Positions 45,967 through 52,926 of a stretch of DNA of 64,000 nucleotides are shown one piece after another. The translations under genes were made by a program, and so were the position numbers. The stretch comes from Desulfovibrio piger (GTDB lineage: Bacteria > Desulfobacterota > Desulfovibrionia > Desulfovibrionales > Desulfovibrionaceae), in NCBI RefSeq assembly GCF_951793255.1, contig NZ_OX636706.1, forward strand, positions 3,017,809 through 3,081,808, in the 5' to 3' direction. The notes beneath the pieces were generated by a model. That model had not been told where the DNA came from. It did no database searches and was given only the letters and a program-made list of their open reading frames with translations. Position 1 is the stretch's first letter. The number at the start of each line of letters is the position of its first letter.

Positions 45967-45986
45967 TTATCCAGATAACTGGATAA
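45967..45986. promoter_or_regulatory. Perfect operator-like palindrome
   Basis: TTATCCAG-ATAA-CTGGATAA: 8-bp arms, 4-bp centre, fully palindromic. The sequence is absent from the core genes I read. Likely a repressor or excisionase site. Confidence 0.6.
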
Positions 45987-46321
45987 AGTTCTTTCACAAT
46001 CCGCCGGTACGCCGGGCCGCCCACACGGACAAGCAATCTGGAGCCTCTGCCGTGTGGCCATAGGGAACACATAAGGAAACCAAGAGAAAAACAGACATCA
46101 TGTTTTCAACCCATTTGACGCAGGGCAAGCGCACACTTGCCGCCTTAATCAACTGCCTGTTGCATAGGAAGACAGAGCATTTCAAAGAAAGCTCAACCTT
46201 ACGTCGTCCATAGCTTCGCACAGCATCCGGCGCTTGTCCTGCCTACTGATGGATTGAATGTCAGCCACCATGATTGACACAAAACAAAAATTGTCGGATT
46301 GTGAAACAGGAGAAAAATGAC

Positions 46322-46507
46322 ATGCAGGAGAAGAACAGAAAGCCTTTTGAAAAACTGGCTGATTACATGGCCGGTTTTTTTTCAAATCTAGCCGTTGTCG
46401 GTGTTGGCTTGGCTGTTTTCAAGGAAGAGGATGCCACCTATTCAATCATCGTTGCTTTTTGCGCTTTATTCCTTGGGGCGCTTATAACCTATTTTGCCAA
46501 GAGGTGA
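46322..46507 (+). CDS. Small two-helix membrane protein
   Basis: 61 aa; start set by AGGAG nine bases upstream. Hydrophobic stretches at about 18-32 and 40-58 are separated by KEEDATYS. It is followed 4 bp later by a 28-aa membrane peptide, and the two probably form an operon ended by the terminator at 46623. Function unknown. Confidence 0.6.
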   Translation: MQEKNRKPFEKLADYMAGFFSNLAVVGVGLAVFKEEDATYSIIVAFCALFLGALITYFAKR

Positions 46508-46511
46508 GGAA

Positions 46512-46598
46512 ATGAGTTCCACCATGATATGGGTCTTCGTTCTTATTGGCGTAGCTGGGGCTGTTGGTTTGATTGCCGCTTTCCTCTCCTCTCGCTAG
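46512..46598 (+). CDS. 28-aa single-pass membrane peptide
   Basis: MIWVFVLIGVAGAVGLIAAF forms one membrane helix with a short SSR tail. GTGAGGAA precedes the ATG. Coupled to the 61-aa gene; the pair is reminiscent of small toxin-like or holin-like peptides, with no further proof. Confidence 0.5.
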   Translation: MSSTMIWVFVLIGVAGAVGLIAAFLSSR

Positions 46599-46622
46599 TC
46601 ATCCCACACCTCACCAAACACA

Positions 46623-46657
46623 AAGCCCGCTTAGGTCTCATCCTAGGCGGGCTTTTC
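46623..46657 (+). terminator. Terminator before ardA
   Basis: AAGCCCGC pairs with GCGGGCTT through a TAGG/CCTA extension, then TTTTC. It closes the two-peptide operon. Confidence 0.75.
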
Positions 46658-46707
46658 TATTGCAAAAAATCAAACCATACACACCAAGACAAACGGGAGC
46701 ATATAAC

Positions 46708-47295
46708 ATGCCTACCAATACAAATAGTTCCGACACCTTCCGCATCTATGTGGCCTCCCTGTCCGACTACAATGCGGGCATCCTGCATGGCACCTGGATT
46801 GACTTTGCCCAGCTCATCGACCTTGACGACCTCCGCGCCGCCATTGCCGCCATGCTGGCCACCTCTCCGACCGCCAAGGCCGAACCCGGCCAGCCCGCCG
46901 AAGAGTGGGCCATCCATGACTATGAAGGCTGGTGCGGATTCTCTCTGCCCGAATATTGCGGGCTTGCAAACCTCTGGCAGGCATATGAGGTCCTGTCGGC
47001 GTTGTGCGACGACTTCGACGGGGACACGGCGGCCATAGAAGCCTATGCGGGATACATGGGAGTTACGGACATCCATGATGTTGATGATGCCTTTCAGGCA
47101 GGATTTGAAGATGCGTATGTGGGCCGCTTTGCAAGTGAACGGGAGTTCGCGGAAGAATTGGTCGAAGATACCGGGATGCTCGCGGATGCTCCTGACTTCC
47201 TGCTCAACTATTTTGACTATGAGGCCTTCGCCAGAGACCTTTTCATGACCGACTATCACATGTCTGATAGCGGTCATGTCTTCCGCACCTGCTAG
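46708..47295 (+). CDS. ardA: Antirestriction protein ArdA
   Basis: 195 aa, strongly acidic, a DNA mimic that blocks type I restriction enzymes. RIYVASLSDYNAGILHGTWID at the start, EWAIHDYEG near 70 and EAYAGYMGVTDIHDVDDAFQAGFEDAYVG near 110-140 are the ArdA signatures. Start chosen at MPTNTNSS; CGGGAGC stands upstream. In the circular map it lies upstream of the RNA polymerase, the place of the ocr antirestriction gene in T7. Confidence 0.93.
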   Translation: MPTNTNSSDTFRIYVASLSDYNAGILHGTWIDFAQLIDLDDLRAAIAAMLATSPTAKAEPGQPAEEWAIHDYEGWCGFSLPEYCGLANLWQAYEVLSALCDDFDGDTAAIEAYAGYMGVTDIHDVDDAFQAGFEDAYVGRFASEREFAEELVEDTGMLADAPDFLLNYFDYEAFARDLFMTDYHMSDSGHVFRTC

Positions 47296-47406
47296 GCTGC
47301 TACAGCCTATCACACGCGACCACGTCACAGCATGGCCGCCTGTCCGATGCACCGGATGGGCGGCCTCCCTTTTTTACAGCAGAAGACACAACTACGGAGC
47401 GACATC

Positions 47407-48075
47407 ATGGAAACCTATACCGATACCTATGGAAATCACTGGTCCACTGATTCCTGCCTCACTTTCGGCCCTTATGGCGGGGGCGGCTCCGTCGCCTGTG
47501 CCAATCTCCGTTGGATTGAAAGACAGCGCAACATCTCCGTCATGCCCTCACAGCGTGTCCGCTTATGTGGAAAGCATATCTCCTTTGGCCACTATGATGA
47601 TGACTTTTCTGACTATGATGTCGTCATGGTGCCGGGCGCTTTCGGAGGCAGGACCGCCTTTATCAATATGGCCGGAGACCTTCGGGAAAACATGGATGCC
47701 CTGTCCGATTACCCTGTCTTCAATGAAGGACTGGTCTCCCAGGTGGAACTGGAATGGGAAGAACAGGCATGGCCTGATACCCTGCGCCTCCTGATGGATG
47801 CCGCTCCTACAGATGCTCTGCACAACTACTTTTCCCGCCGCACGGACCAGTTTGGGGACATGCTGTTCCAAGCCTACAGGGATGCGATGGATGAAACGAA
47901 CACGTACCCCGTGCCGGAATACGATTACGTCTATATCGATACAGCCAAGATAGCGGGCGCTTTTTGGAAAAACCTCCTGTCCGCCTTCAAGCGATTCCAC
48001 AAGGAACGCTGGGCAAACAAGCCGTATCGCAAGATGATGCTGTACTTGCCCGGCTTCGAGAAGAAGCAAAGCTAG
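47407..48075 (+). CDS. Unknown protein downstream of ardA
   Basis: 222 aa, rich in Asp and Tyr in the first two thirds (HYDDDFSDYD, PEYDYVYIDTA) and basic at the end (KRFHKERWANKPYRKMM). No transmembrane segment and no family I recognise. Transcribed in the same direction as ardA, 111 bp after it, with no terminator evident between, so a counter-defence role by association is possible. Confidence 0.65.
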   Translation: METYTDTYGNHWSTDSCLTFGPYGGGGSVACANLRWIERQRNISVMPSQRVRLCGKHISFGHYDDDFSDYDVVMVPGAFGGRTAFINMAGDLRENMDALSDYPVFNEGLVSQVELEWEEQAWPDTLRLLMDAAPTDALHNYFSRRTDQFGDMLFQAYRDAMDETNTYPVPEYDYVYIDTAKIAGAFWKNLLSAFKRFHKERWANKPYRKMMLYLPGFEKKQS

Positions 48076-48100
48076 GAAGCGACCGGAGGGGAGACACACC

Positions 48101-48292
48101 ATGCGTATCTTTGAACTCAAGATGACGGCAGGGGAAGGCTTCAGCAATCCTTACTATTTCGTCAACGGCAAGCGCGTCCCTGAATGGGTCTATCGCTCTA
48201 CGTCCCGCCGCTGCGTCCGTTTCGACTGTTTCCATACGGAACAGCTCAAGAACGGCCGGTACAGACACACCTCCTTCGGCTATCAGGAATAG
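48101..48292 (+). CDS. 63-aa phage accessory protein
   Basis: ATG preceded by GGAGGGG. Basic, aromatic, with FVNGKRVPEWVYRSTSRRCVRF; no known motif. Last gene of the ardA row, followed by a terminator. Confidence 0.55.
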   Translation: MRIFELKMTAGEGFSNPYYFVNGKRVPEWVYRSTSRRCVRFDCFHTEQLKNGRYRHTSFGYQE

Positions 48293-48324
48293 TCATGCCA
48301 ATACCCATCTTTGTCCCATCATCG

Positions 48325-48357
48325 GCCCGGCAATGTTTACCCATTGTCGGGCTTTTT
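48325..48357 (+). terminator. Terminator after the ardA gene row
   Basis: GCCCGGCAATG pairs with CATTGTCGGGC around TTTACC, followed by TTTTT. Confidence 0.8.
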
Positions 48358-48408
48358 GATTGGTCAAAGTCATAACCAAACAAGCAAACAACATGGAACA
48401 CAAGGGGA

Positions 48409-48627
48409 ATGATGACGATGAACGGGAAGCGGCTTCTTTATATCGACCAGTACGGGGACACGTTCTTTGCCTCTACCGTCAAGGAATTGCGCGAGAAGGT
48501 GGGCGGGGGCCGCATCGCCAAGATGTACCAGGATACCGCCAGCGGAGAGGTCCTGCATGTGGGCTACGTCATCGGCCAGCACTGGCTGTCCATGTATGCT
48601 CCCTACACAAAGCCCGCCACTTTTTAG
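48409..48627 (+). CDS. 72-aa phage accessory protein
   Basis: AAGGGGA stands before the ATG. Two-part alpha/beta protein (RLLYIDQYGDTFFASTVKELREKVGGG). The HVGYVIGQHWLSMY segment may cap a small fold. Unknown function. Confidence 0.55.
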   Translation: MMTMNGKRLLYIDQYGDTFFASTVKELREKVGGGRIAKMYQDTASGEVLHVGYVIGQHWLSMYAPYTKPATF

Positions 48628-48637
48628 GAGGCCCATC

Positions 48638-48739
48638 ATGCCGCCCACCATCGCCGAAGTCCTGATGACGCTGTGCAACATCACCTTGCTGGCTGCCGTG
48701 ATGTTCCTTGGCCTGTTCGGTGCGCTGCTTTTTTCGTAG
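48638..48739 (+). CDS. 33-aa single-pass membrane microprotein
   Basis: One hydrophobic helix (ITLLAAVMFLGLFGALLF). TAGGAGG upstream of the ATG is an excellent ribosome site. It lies just before promoter candidate 6. Unknown function. Confidence 0.5.
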   Translation: MPPTIAEVLMTLCNITLLAAVMFLGLFGALLFS

Positions 48740-48760
48740 GTCAATATAACTAAAAAATTA

Positions 48761-48783
48761 GTTAAGTTGCACTTATTGGAAGA
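48761..48783 (+). promoter_or_regulatory. Phage RNA polymerase promoter candidate 6
   Basis: GTTAAGTTGCACTT then ATTGGAAGA. More diverged than the others (two changes upstream, two near the start) but with the GTTGCACT core and GGAAGA. Placed 68 bp before the second antirepressor. Confidence 0.5.
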
Positions 48784-48850
48784 AAAGCGACCACTTTTTT
48801 TGGCCCACCATCTTCCTTCCACATCCCATCAACCACAGCAGAGGACCATC

Positions 48851-49723
48851 ATGGAAACCGGAACGAACATGGCCGCCATCATCACCACCACAACTCCCAT
48901 CAGCAACGCCACCAGTAATGCCCCGACCGTCCCCACCTCATCCGCCCACAATGACCAGCCGCACGAGTTCAGGGAACCGGTCTCCGGGGCCATCCTGCGC
49001 GGCCTGATGCGGGATGGGGAACCGTGGTTCGTGGCGCGGGACGTGGCGCAGATATTGGAGCTTGGCAATCCGCGTACAAGCCTGGCTCTTTTGGATGAAG
49101 ATGAAAAGGGTGTCCACAGTATGGACACCCTTGGCGGAAAACAAGAAATGTCAATCATTTCCGAGGCGGGCCTGTATTCCCTCGTCCTGCGCTCGCGCAA
49201 ACCCGAAGCCAAAGCCTTCAAGCGGTGGATCACGCATGAAGTCCTGCCCACCATCCGCAAGCACGGGGGCTACCTCACCCCGGCCAAGCTGGAAGAGGCC
49301 CTCTCCGACCCCGACACCCTCATCATGCTGGCCACGAACCTGAAAGCCGAGCGGGAAAAGCGCCGGATGGCGGAGGCGGCCCGTGCCAAGGCGGAACACG
49401 AGCTGGAGGTCGCCACGCCCAAGGCCCGCACCTATGATGCCGTCATGGCCCCGCGCAAGCTGGAGCTGCTGACGTTCTGCCGCCGCTTCCGGGACGTGAA
49501 CCTGAACCTTGTCCGGCCCAGCCTTGAAAAGGCCGGGGTCATCTACAGGAAGGGCAACGGCTACAAAGTCTATGCCGCCTATCGTGATTCCCATTTCTCC
49601 GAGCGCACCGACTACCTCACCGGACGCCTCATCATCACCGTGGAACCCAAGGGCCAGCAGCTCTTGGCCCGCTTCTGGGAAGACGGGACGCTGGCCCGGA
49701 AGAAGACCCGGACCGCCCTCTAA
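48851..49723 (+). CDS. Phage antirepressor with BRO-N and KilA-type C-terminus
   Basis: 290 aa, paralogue of 14479-15315. A Thr/Ser-rich lead of 40 residues, a BRO-N domain (GEPWFVARDVAQILEL, KRWITHEVLPTIRKHGGYL), a coiled linker (KAEREKRRMAEAARAKAEHELE) and an Ant-type domain (ELLTFCRRFRDVNLNL, GYKVYAAYRDSHF). Start chosen at METGTNMA. Under phage promoter candidate 6. It could inactivate the lysogeny repressor once phage transcription starts. It contains an 11-bp-arm inverted repeat at 49106-49132. Confidence 0.85.
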   Translation: METGTNMAAIITTTTPISNATSNAPTVPTSSAHNDQPHEFREPVSGAILRGLMRDGEPWFVARDVAQILELGNPRTSLALLDEDEKGVHSMDTLGGKQEMSIISEAGLYSLVLRSRKPEAKAFKRWITHEVLPTIRKHGGYLTPAKLEEALSDPDTLIMLATNLKAEREKRRMAEAARAKAEHELEVATPKARTYDAVMAPRKLELLTFCRRFRDVNLNLVRPSLEKAGVIYRKGNGYKVYAAYRDSHFSERTDYLTGRLIITVEPKGQQLLARFWEDGTLARKKTRTAL

Positions 49724-49820
49724 CCCTCTCAGCCTCTCCGGCCCTACACCACCCCACACCTTGGCCGCCTGTCCCTCACCGGATGGGCGGCCTTCTCTTT
49801 TCCAAGGGAGACCAGTGACC

Positions 49821-49895
49821 ATGCGCCTTTTCATGGGGGCCTGTCTCCTCTACGGCGGGCAGGTCCTCCTCGTCTGGGTCCTCATCCACATGTAG
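49821..49895 (+). CDS. 24-aa membrane microprotein
   Basis: MRLFMGACLLYGGQVLLVWVL: one short hydrophobic helix. AAGGGAG lies 11 bases upstream. Very short, so low confidence; it is one of four such micro-ORFs in this prophage. Confidence 0.35.
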   Translation: MRLFMGACLLYGGQVLLVWVLIHM

Positions 49896-49919
49896 CCAAC
49901 GATATAAGGAAGAACAGAT

Positions 49920-50075
49920 ATGCACCCCACCTACAAGAGCATCATCATGCAGACCACAGCGGACATCATCAATGACTGGGAAGCCTTCTACGGTATGGAC
50001 GGGCTGGAGCTGACGGGCCTCCTGTCCGGCAATGGGCAGGACCCCTTCGGGGATGACAGCACGGAGGGGATGTAG
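49920..50075 (+). CDS. 51-aa protein ahead of the integrase
   Basis: IMQTTADIINDWEAFYGMDG with an acidic end; AAGGAAGA precedes the ATG. Its stop is 1 bp before the integrase ATG and its last codons contain the integrase ribosome site (GGAGGGG), indicating translational coupling. It might be a directionality factor, but no DNA-binding motif is visible. Confidence 0.55.
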   Translation: MHPTYKSIIMQTTADIINDWEAFYGMDGLELTGLLSGNGQDPFGDDSTEGM

Positions 50076-50076
50076 T

Positions 50077-51147
50077 ATGGCGACCACGACGAAGAAGGAG
50101 AGGAAGAAGGCGAACGACAACGCCATCACCCTGCCCAGGGGCATCCGTCCTCACCGCTCCGGCTACATCGTGGACGTGACCGTGGGCGGCAAGCGCCGGA
50201 CCAAGACCGCCGCCACGCTGGAGGCTGCCCTCCTTGCCCGCGAGGCGCTCCGCAATGCGGCCTCTGCCCCGTCGAACAGCGCCGGGGCTGGCGATGATAC
50301 CAGCCGGGATGATTGGACGCTGGAGCAGGCCACAGAGCGCACCATGCAGGTGGTCTGGGCCGGCAAGCCCGCATACAAGACCATGCTCATCAACAGCAAG
50401 GCAGTGCTGGGTTTCTTCGGGGCAGACACGCCGGTGCAGGACATCACGCTGGATGACATCGACCGCTTCGTGGCCCATCTGCTCAACGAGCGGGGCAACA
50501 GCGGCGGCACGGTGAACCGCAAGCTGTCCTGTTTGTCCCGCATCCTGCGGACGGCCTTCGAGCGGGGCAAGCTGGAGAAGATGCCCAAGATGCCCAAGCG
50601 CCGGGAGGCAGAGCATCGCATCCGCTTCCTCTCCCCAGAGGAAGAGGCCCGGATGCTCACCATCCTCGAAGCCACGGCCACGCAGGACGTGCGGGATGCC
50701 ATCCTTTGCCTGCTCTATACGGGCTTCCGTTGCGGGGAACTGTGGCGTCTCGAATGCCGGGACATCGACCTCGAACGGGGCACCCTGACGGCATGGAAGA
50801 CCAAGAACCACCATCCCCGCACGGTCCCCATCGTGGGCCGGATACGTCCCATCATCGAGCGCAGGATGCAGGCCTGTGGCGGGACGGGGAGGCTGTTCCC
50901 CATGGGCAGCAACGACTGGTTGCGTCGCCCGTGGGACATCCTCCGCTACCATATGGGGATGGATGATGACCCACAGTTCGTTCCCCATATGCTCCGCCAC
51001 ACATGCGCCACCCGCTTGTCGCAGGCGGGGGTGTCCATGCCTATCATCAAAGAGTGGATGGGGCACACGAGCATAACGACCACAGCTCGTTACGCACACT
51101 TCTCTCCCTCTGACCTACGCCATGCAGCCACCCTTCTTGGGGATTAG
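50077..51147 (+). CDS. Tyrosine integrase
   Basis: 356 aa. R218 (GFRCGELWRL), H304 and R307 (HMLRH), the GH of WMGHTS and Y339 (TTARYAHF) form the catalytic set of phage tyrosine recombinases. An N-terminal basic arm and SAM-like core-binding domain precede. Start chosen at MATTTKKERKK, coupled to the 51-aa gene; the frame from 50032 would overlap that gene needlessly. It lies next to attR in tRNA-Leu, as usual. Its stop codon overlaps promoter candidate 7. Confidence 0.95.
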   Translation: MATTTKKERKKANDNAITLPRGIRPHRSGYIVDVTVGGKRRTKTAATLEAALLAREALRNAASAPSNSAGAGDDTSRDDWTLEQATERTMQVVWAGKPAYKTMLINSKAVLGFFGADTPVQDITLDDIDRFVAHLLNERGNSGGTVNRKLSCLSRILRTAFERGKLEKMPKMPKRREAEHRIRFLSPEEEARMLTILEATATQDVRDAILCLLYTGFRCGELWRLECRDIDLERGTLTAWKTKNHHPRTVPIVGRIRPIIERRMQACGGTGRLFPMGSNDWLRRPWDILRYHMGMDDDPQFVPHMLRHTCATRLSQAGVSMPIIKEWMGHTSITTTARYAHFSPSDLRHAATLLGD

Positions 51148-51165
51148 GTTGCACTAAGTGGAAGA
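51143..51165 (+). promoter_or_regulatory. Phage RNA polymerase promoter candidate 7, facing attP
   Basis: ATTAGGTTGCACTA then AGTGGAAGA, identical to the copy at 11227. It begins inside the integrase stop codon and points toward the att core. In the lysogen it reads antisense across tRNA-Leu toward selD; in the excised circle it reads over attP toward the RNA polymerase gene. Confidence 0.65.
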
Positions 51166-51216
51166 ATAGCATTGGAGAAGACTGTCAGACGAAGCCTGTG
51201 GTATGAGGTGGTGTTC

Positions 51217-51324
51217 ACACCTTGTATAACAAGAGGCCCATTGGTTGCAGATGGTTGCTTAACCTGCGTGGTATAACAACCATGCTCCAATGGGCCTTGG
51301 TCTTGTATAAGGTGTTGATATAAC
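51217..51324. promoter_or_regulatory. attP arm with repeats and long hairpin
   Basis: AGGCCCATTGG (51234-51244) pairs with CCAATGGGCCT (51287-51297), with bulged outer pairing to 51315. TTGTATAAC-like units stand at 51222, 51269, 51302 and 51316; GGTTGC octamers at 51241, 51251 and 51276. Probably arm-type sites for integrase and its helper. Confidence 0.45.
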
Positions 51325-51329
51325 TGTGA

Positions 51330-51385
51330 TGGTGCGAGAGACGGGACTTGAACCCGTATGGATAAACCGCTGGATTCTAAGTCCA
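51330..51385. repeat. attR: 56-bp direct repeat
   Basis: Identical to attL at 8105-8160; this copy completes the functional tRNA-Leu gene. Confidence 0.95.
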
Positions 51386-51413
51386 GTGCGTCTACCAATT
51401 CCGCCACTCTCGC
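51330..51413 (-). tRNA. tRNA-Leu(UAG)
   Basis: 84 nt including encoded CCA. The acceptor GCGAGAG pairs with CTCTCGC; the anticodon loop CTTAGAA gives UAG; a class II variable arm is present and the T arm GGGTTCAAGTCCC is normal. The 3' 56 nt come from the phage, so integration keeps the gene whole. Confidence 0.97.
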
Positions 51414-51423
51414 AAAGATAACT

Positions 51424-51452
51424 TTTATACCACAGACACCACTTTCCCGCAA
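51424..51452 (-). promoter_or_regulatory. Candidate promoter of tRNA-Leu
   Basis: On the minus strand TTGCGG (51452-51447), a 17-bp spacer and TATAAA (51429-51424); the -10 box ends 11 bp before the tRNA. Confidence 0.5.
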
Positions 51453-51677
51453 GCCTCGGCCAGCCCTCCCCTCAGTACCGGACAGCAGGAAAAACGGGAA
51501 ACGGCAACAGTCCCGGAGGGGCCCGATCTTGCCGCCTGGCGAACTGCCGGGAGGCCTCTCTTCCGGGATGCTTCCCTCCCACTGCAATACATGCGGAGAG
51601 GATGGGAGGCGTGGAGGAAAGAGAGAGCTTGGGAAATGAGAAAGGGAGAGTCTTCTCCCCGGATCTCCCCTCCCCCG

Positions 51678-52736
51678 CTAGCGTAGCAGCAGCCGCTTGC
51701 CGTCGGGACGCGCCTCCAGCACTTCACCGATCTCCACGGCCATCTCGCCCCTGGCCTCCAGCCAGTCACGCACCGTGGCCAGCTCTTCACCCGGCACGGC
51801 CAGCACGATACCGCCCGAGGTCTGGGCATCGAATACGATGCTCTCCACCGCCTCATCCACCGAAGGAGCCACGTCCACGGCAGGAGCGCAGTGGGTGCGG
51901 TTGAGATGGCTGCCCGCCGGGATGAGGCCCATGCGGGCATACTCCAGAGCGTGGGGCAGCAGCGGCAGGGCTTCCGTCTGCAATGATACGCAGACGCCCG
52001 AGGCCTGCGCCATCTCCAGCAGATGCCCGCCCAGGCCAAAACCGGTGATGTCCGTGGCGGCCGGGATGCGGAAGTGGGCGATGGCCTCCCCGGGGATACG
52101 GTTGAGACGTCCGCACCAGCGCTGCAGCAGCGCTTCGCTTTCCTCATGATCGTCCCAGCGTGCCTTGACGCCTGTAGCCAGGATGCCCGTGCCCAGCGGC
52201 TTGGTCAGCAGCAGACGCAGGCCCGGCCGCAGCTTGTCATTGGCGGCCACATGATCGGGATCGATGATGCCGGTCACGGCCATGCCGTACTTGAGTTCGT
52301 CATCCTGCACCGTATGCCCGCCGGCCAGCACGGCCCCGGCTTCTTCCAGGGCATCCATGCCGCCGCGCAGGATATTGGCCAGGATGTTCTCCGGGTCGTT
52401 CTCGGTCAGGCAGGTGGGGAAAAACGCCACGTTCATGGCACACCAGGGCTGCCCGCCCAGTGCGTAGACATCCGACAGGGCATTGCAGGCCGCGATGCGG
52501 CCGAACCAGAAGGCATCGTTGACGATGGGCGCCAGGATGTCCACGGTCTGCACGATGGCCTTGCCCGCCGGCATGCGCACGACCACGGCATCCTCGTTGC
52601 GGGCACGCCCGGCGATGACGCGCTGCTCCAGATCCGACGATCCACGGGGCGCGAGGCCCCGCAAAAGCTGCTCCAGGGCCCCTGGAGCCATTTTTGCCGC
52701 TCAGCCGGCGGCCCGGGCCTTTTCCAGCAACTTCAT
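51678..52736 (-). CDS. selD: Selenide, water dikinase SelD, itself a selenoprotein
   Basis: 352 aa if the in-frame TGA at 52703-52701 is read as selenocysteine 12: MKLLEKARAAG-U-AAKMAPGALEQLL. The residue falls at the active-site Cys/Sec position of SelD, next to the conserved lysine (AAK). A hairpin right after the UGA (GCAAAA/TTTTGC outer, GCTCCAGG/CCTGGAGC inner) is a bacterial SECIS candidate. The rest is typical: PIVNDAFWFGRIAACNALSDVYALGG, GGHTVQDDELKYG, TDITGFGLGGHLLEM, DAQTSGG. A normal stop reading would force a start at 52691 and lose the catalytic residue. Makes selenophosphate for Sec and selenouridine. Confidence 0.93.
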
Positions 52737-52869
52737 GATGAACCTCGCTTTGTTGAAAAATGAAAGGATGCCGCACAGGCACAGGCCGTCCATGCCATGA
52801 AAGCCCCCCTGCTGGCAAGTCATGACAGAGAGGGGACGACAAAGGTCAGTGGATGGCTGCTTGATAGTA

Positions 52870-52926
52870 TTGAGGGGGCGAGGGGAACTTTTCCTTGCGC
52901 CAAAAAGCTTCCCCTCGCCCCCTCAA
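52870..52926. repeat. Long GC-rich intergenic hairpin
   Basis: TTGAGGGGGCGAGGGGAA pairs with TTCCCCTCGCCCCCTCAA around about 20 nt. It lies in the 690-bp gap between selD and rplQ, where I see no gene; other open frames there look random. It may terminate or be a host-wide intergenic element like the one at 1420. Confidence 0.6.

Larger units (their letters stand above)
8105..51385 (+). mobile_element. T7-like temperate podovirus prophage
   Basis: About 43.2 kb flanked by a 56-bp perfect repeat in tRNA-Leu(UAG), with a tyrosine integrase at the right end. It encodes a single-subunit RNA polymerase, gp2.5/3/4/5/6 replication homologues, gp8-gp19 virion and packaging homologues in T7 order, plus lysis, antirestriction and antirepressor genes. 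All coding sequences I recognise are on the plus strand and intact apart from an intron in the polymerase, so it may be inducible. Relative to T7 the map is opened between the early genes (45-51 kb) and the RNA polymerase gene. Confidence 0.95.
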
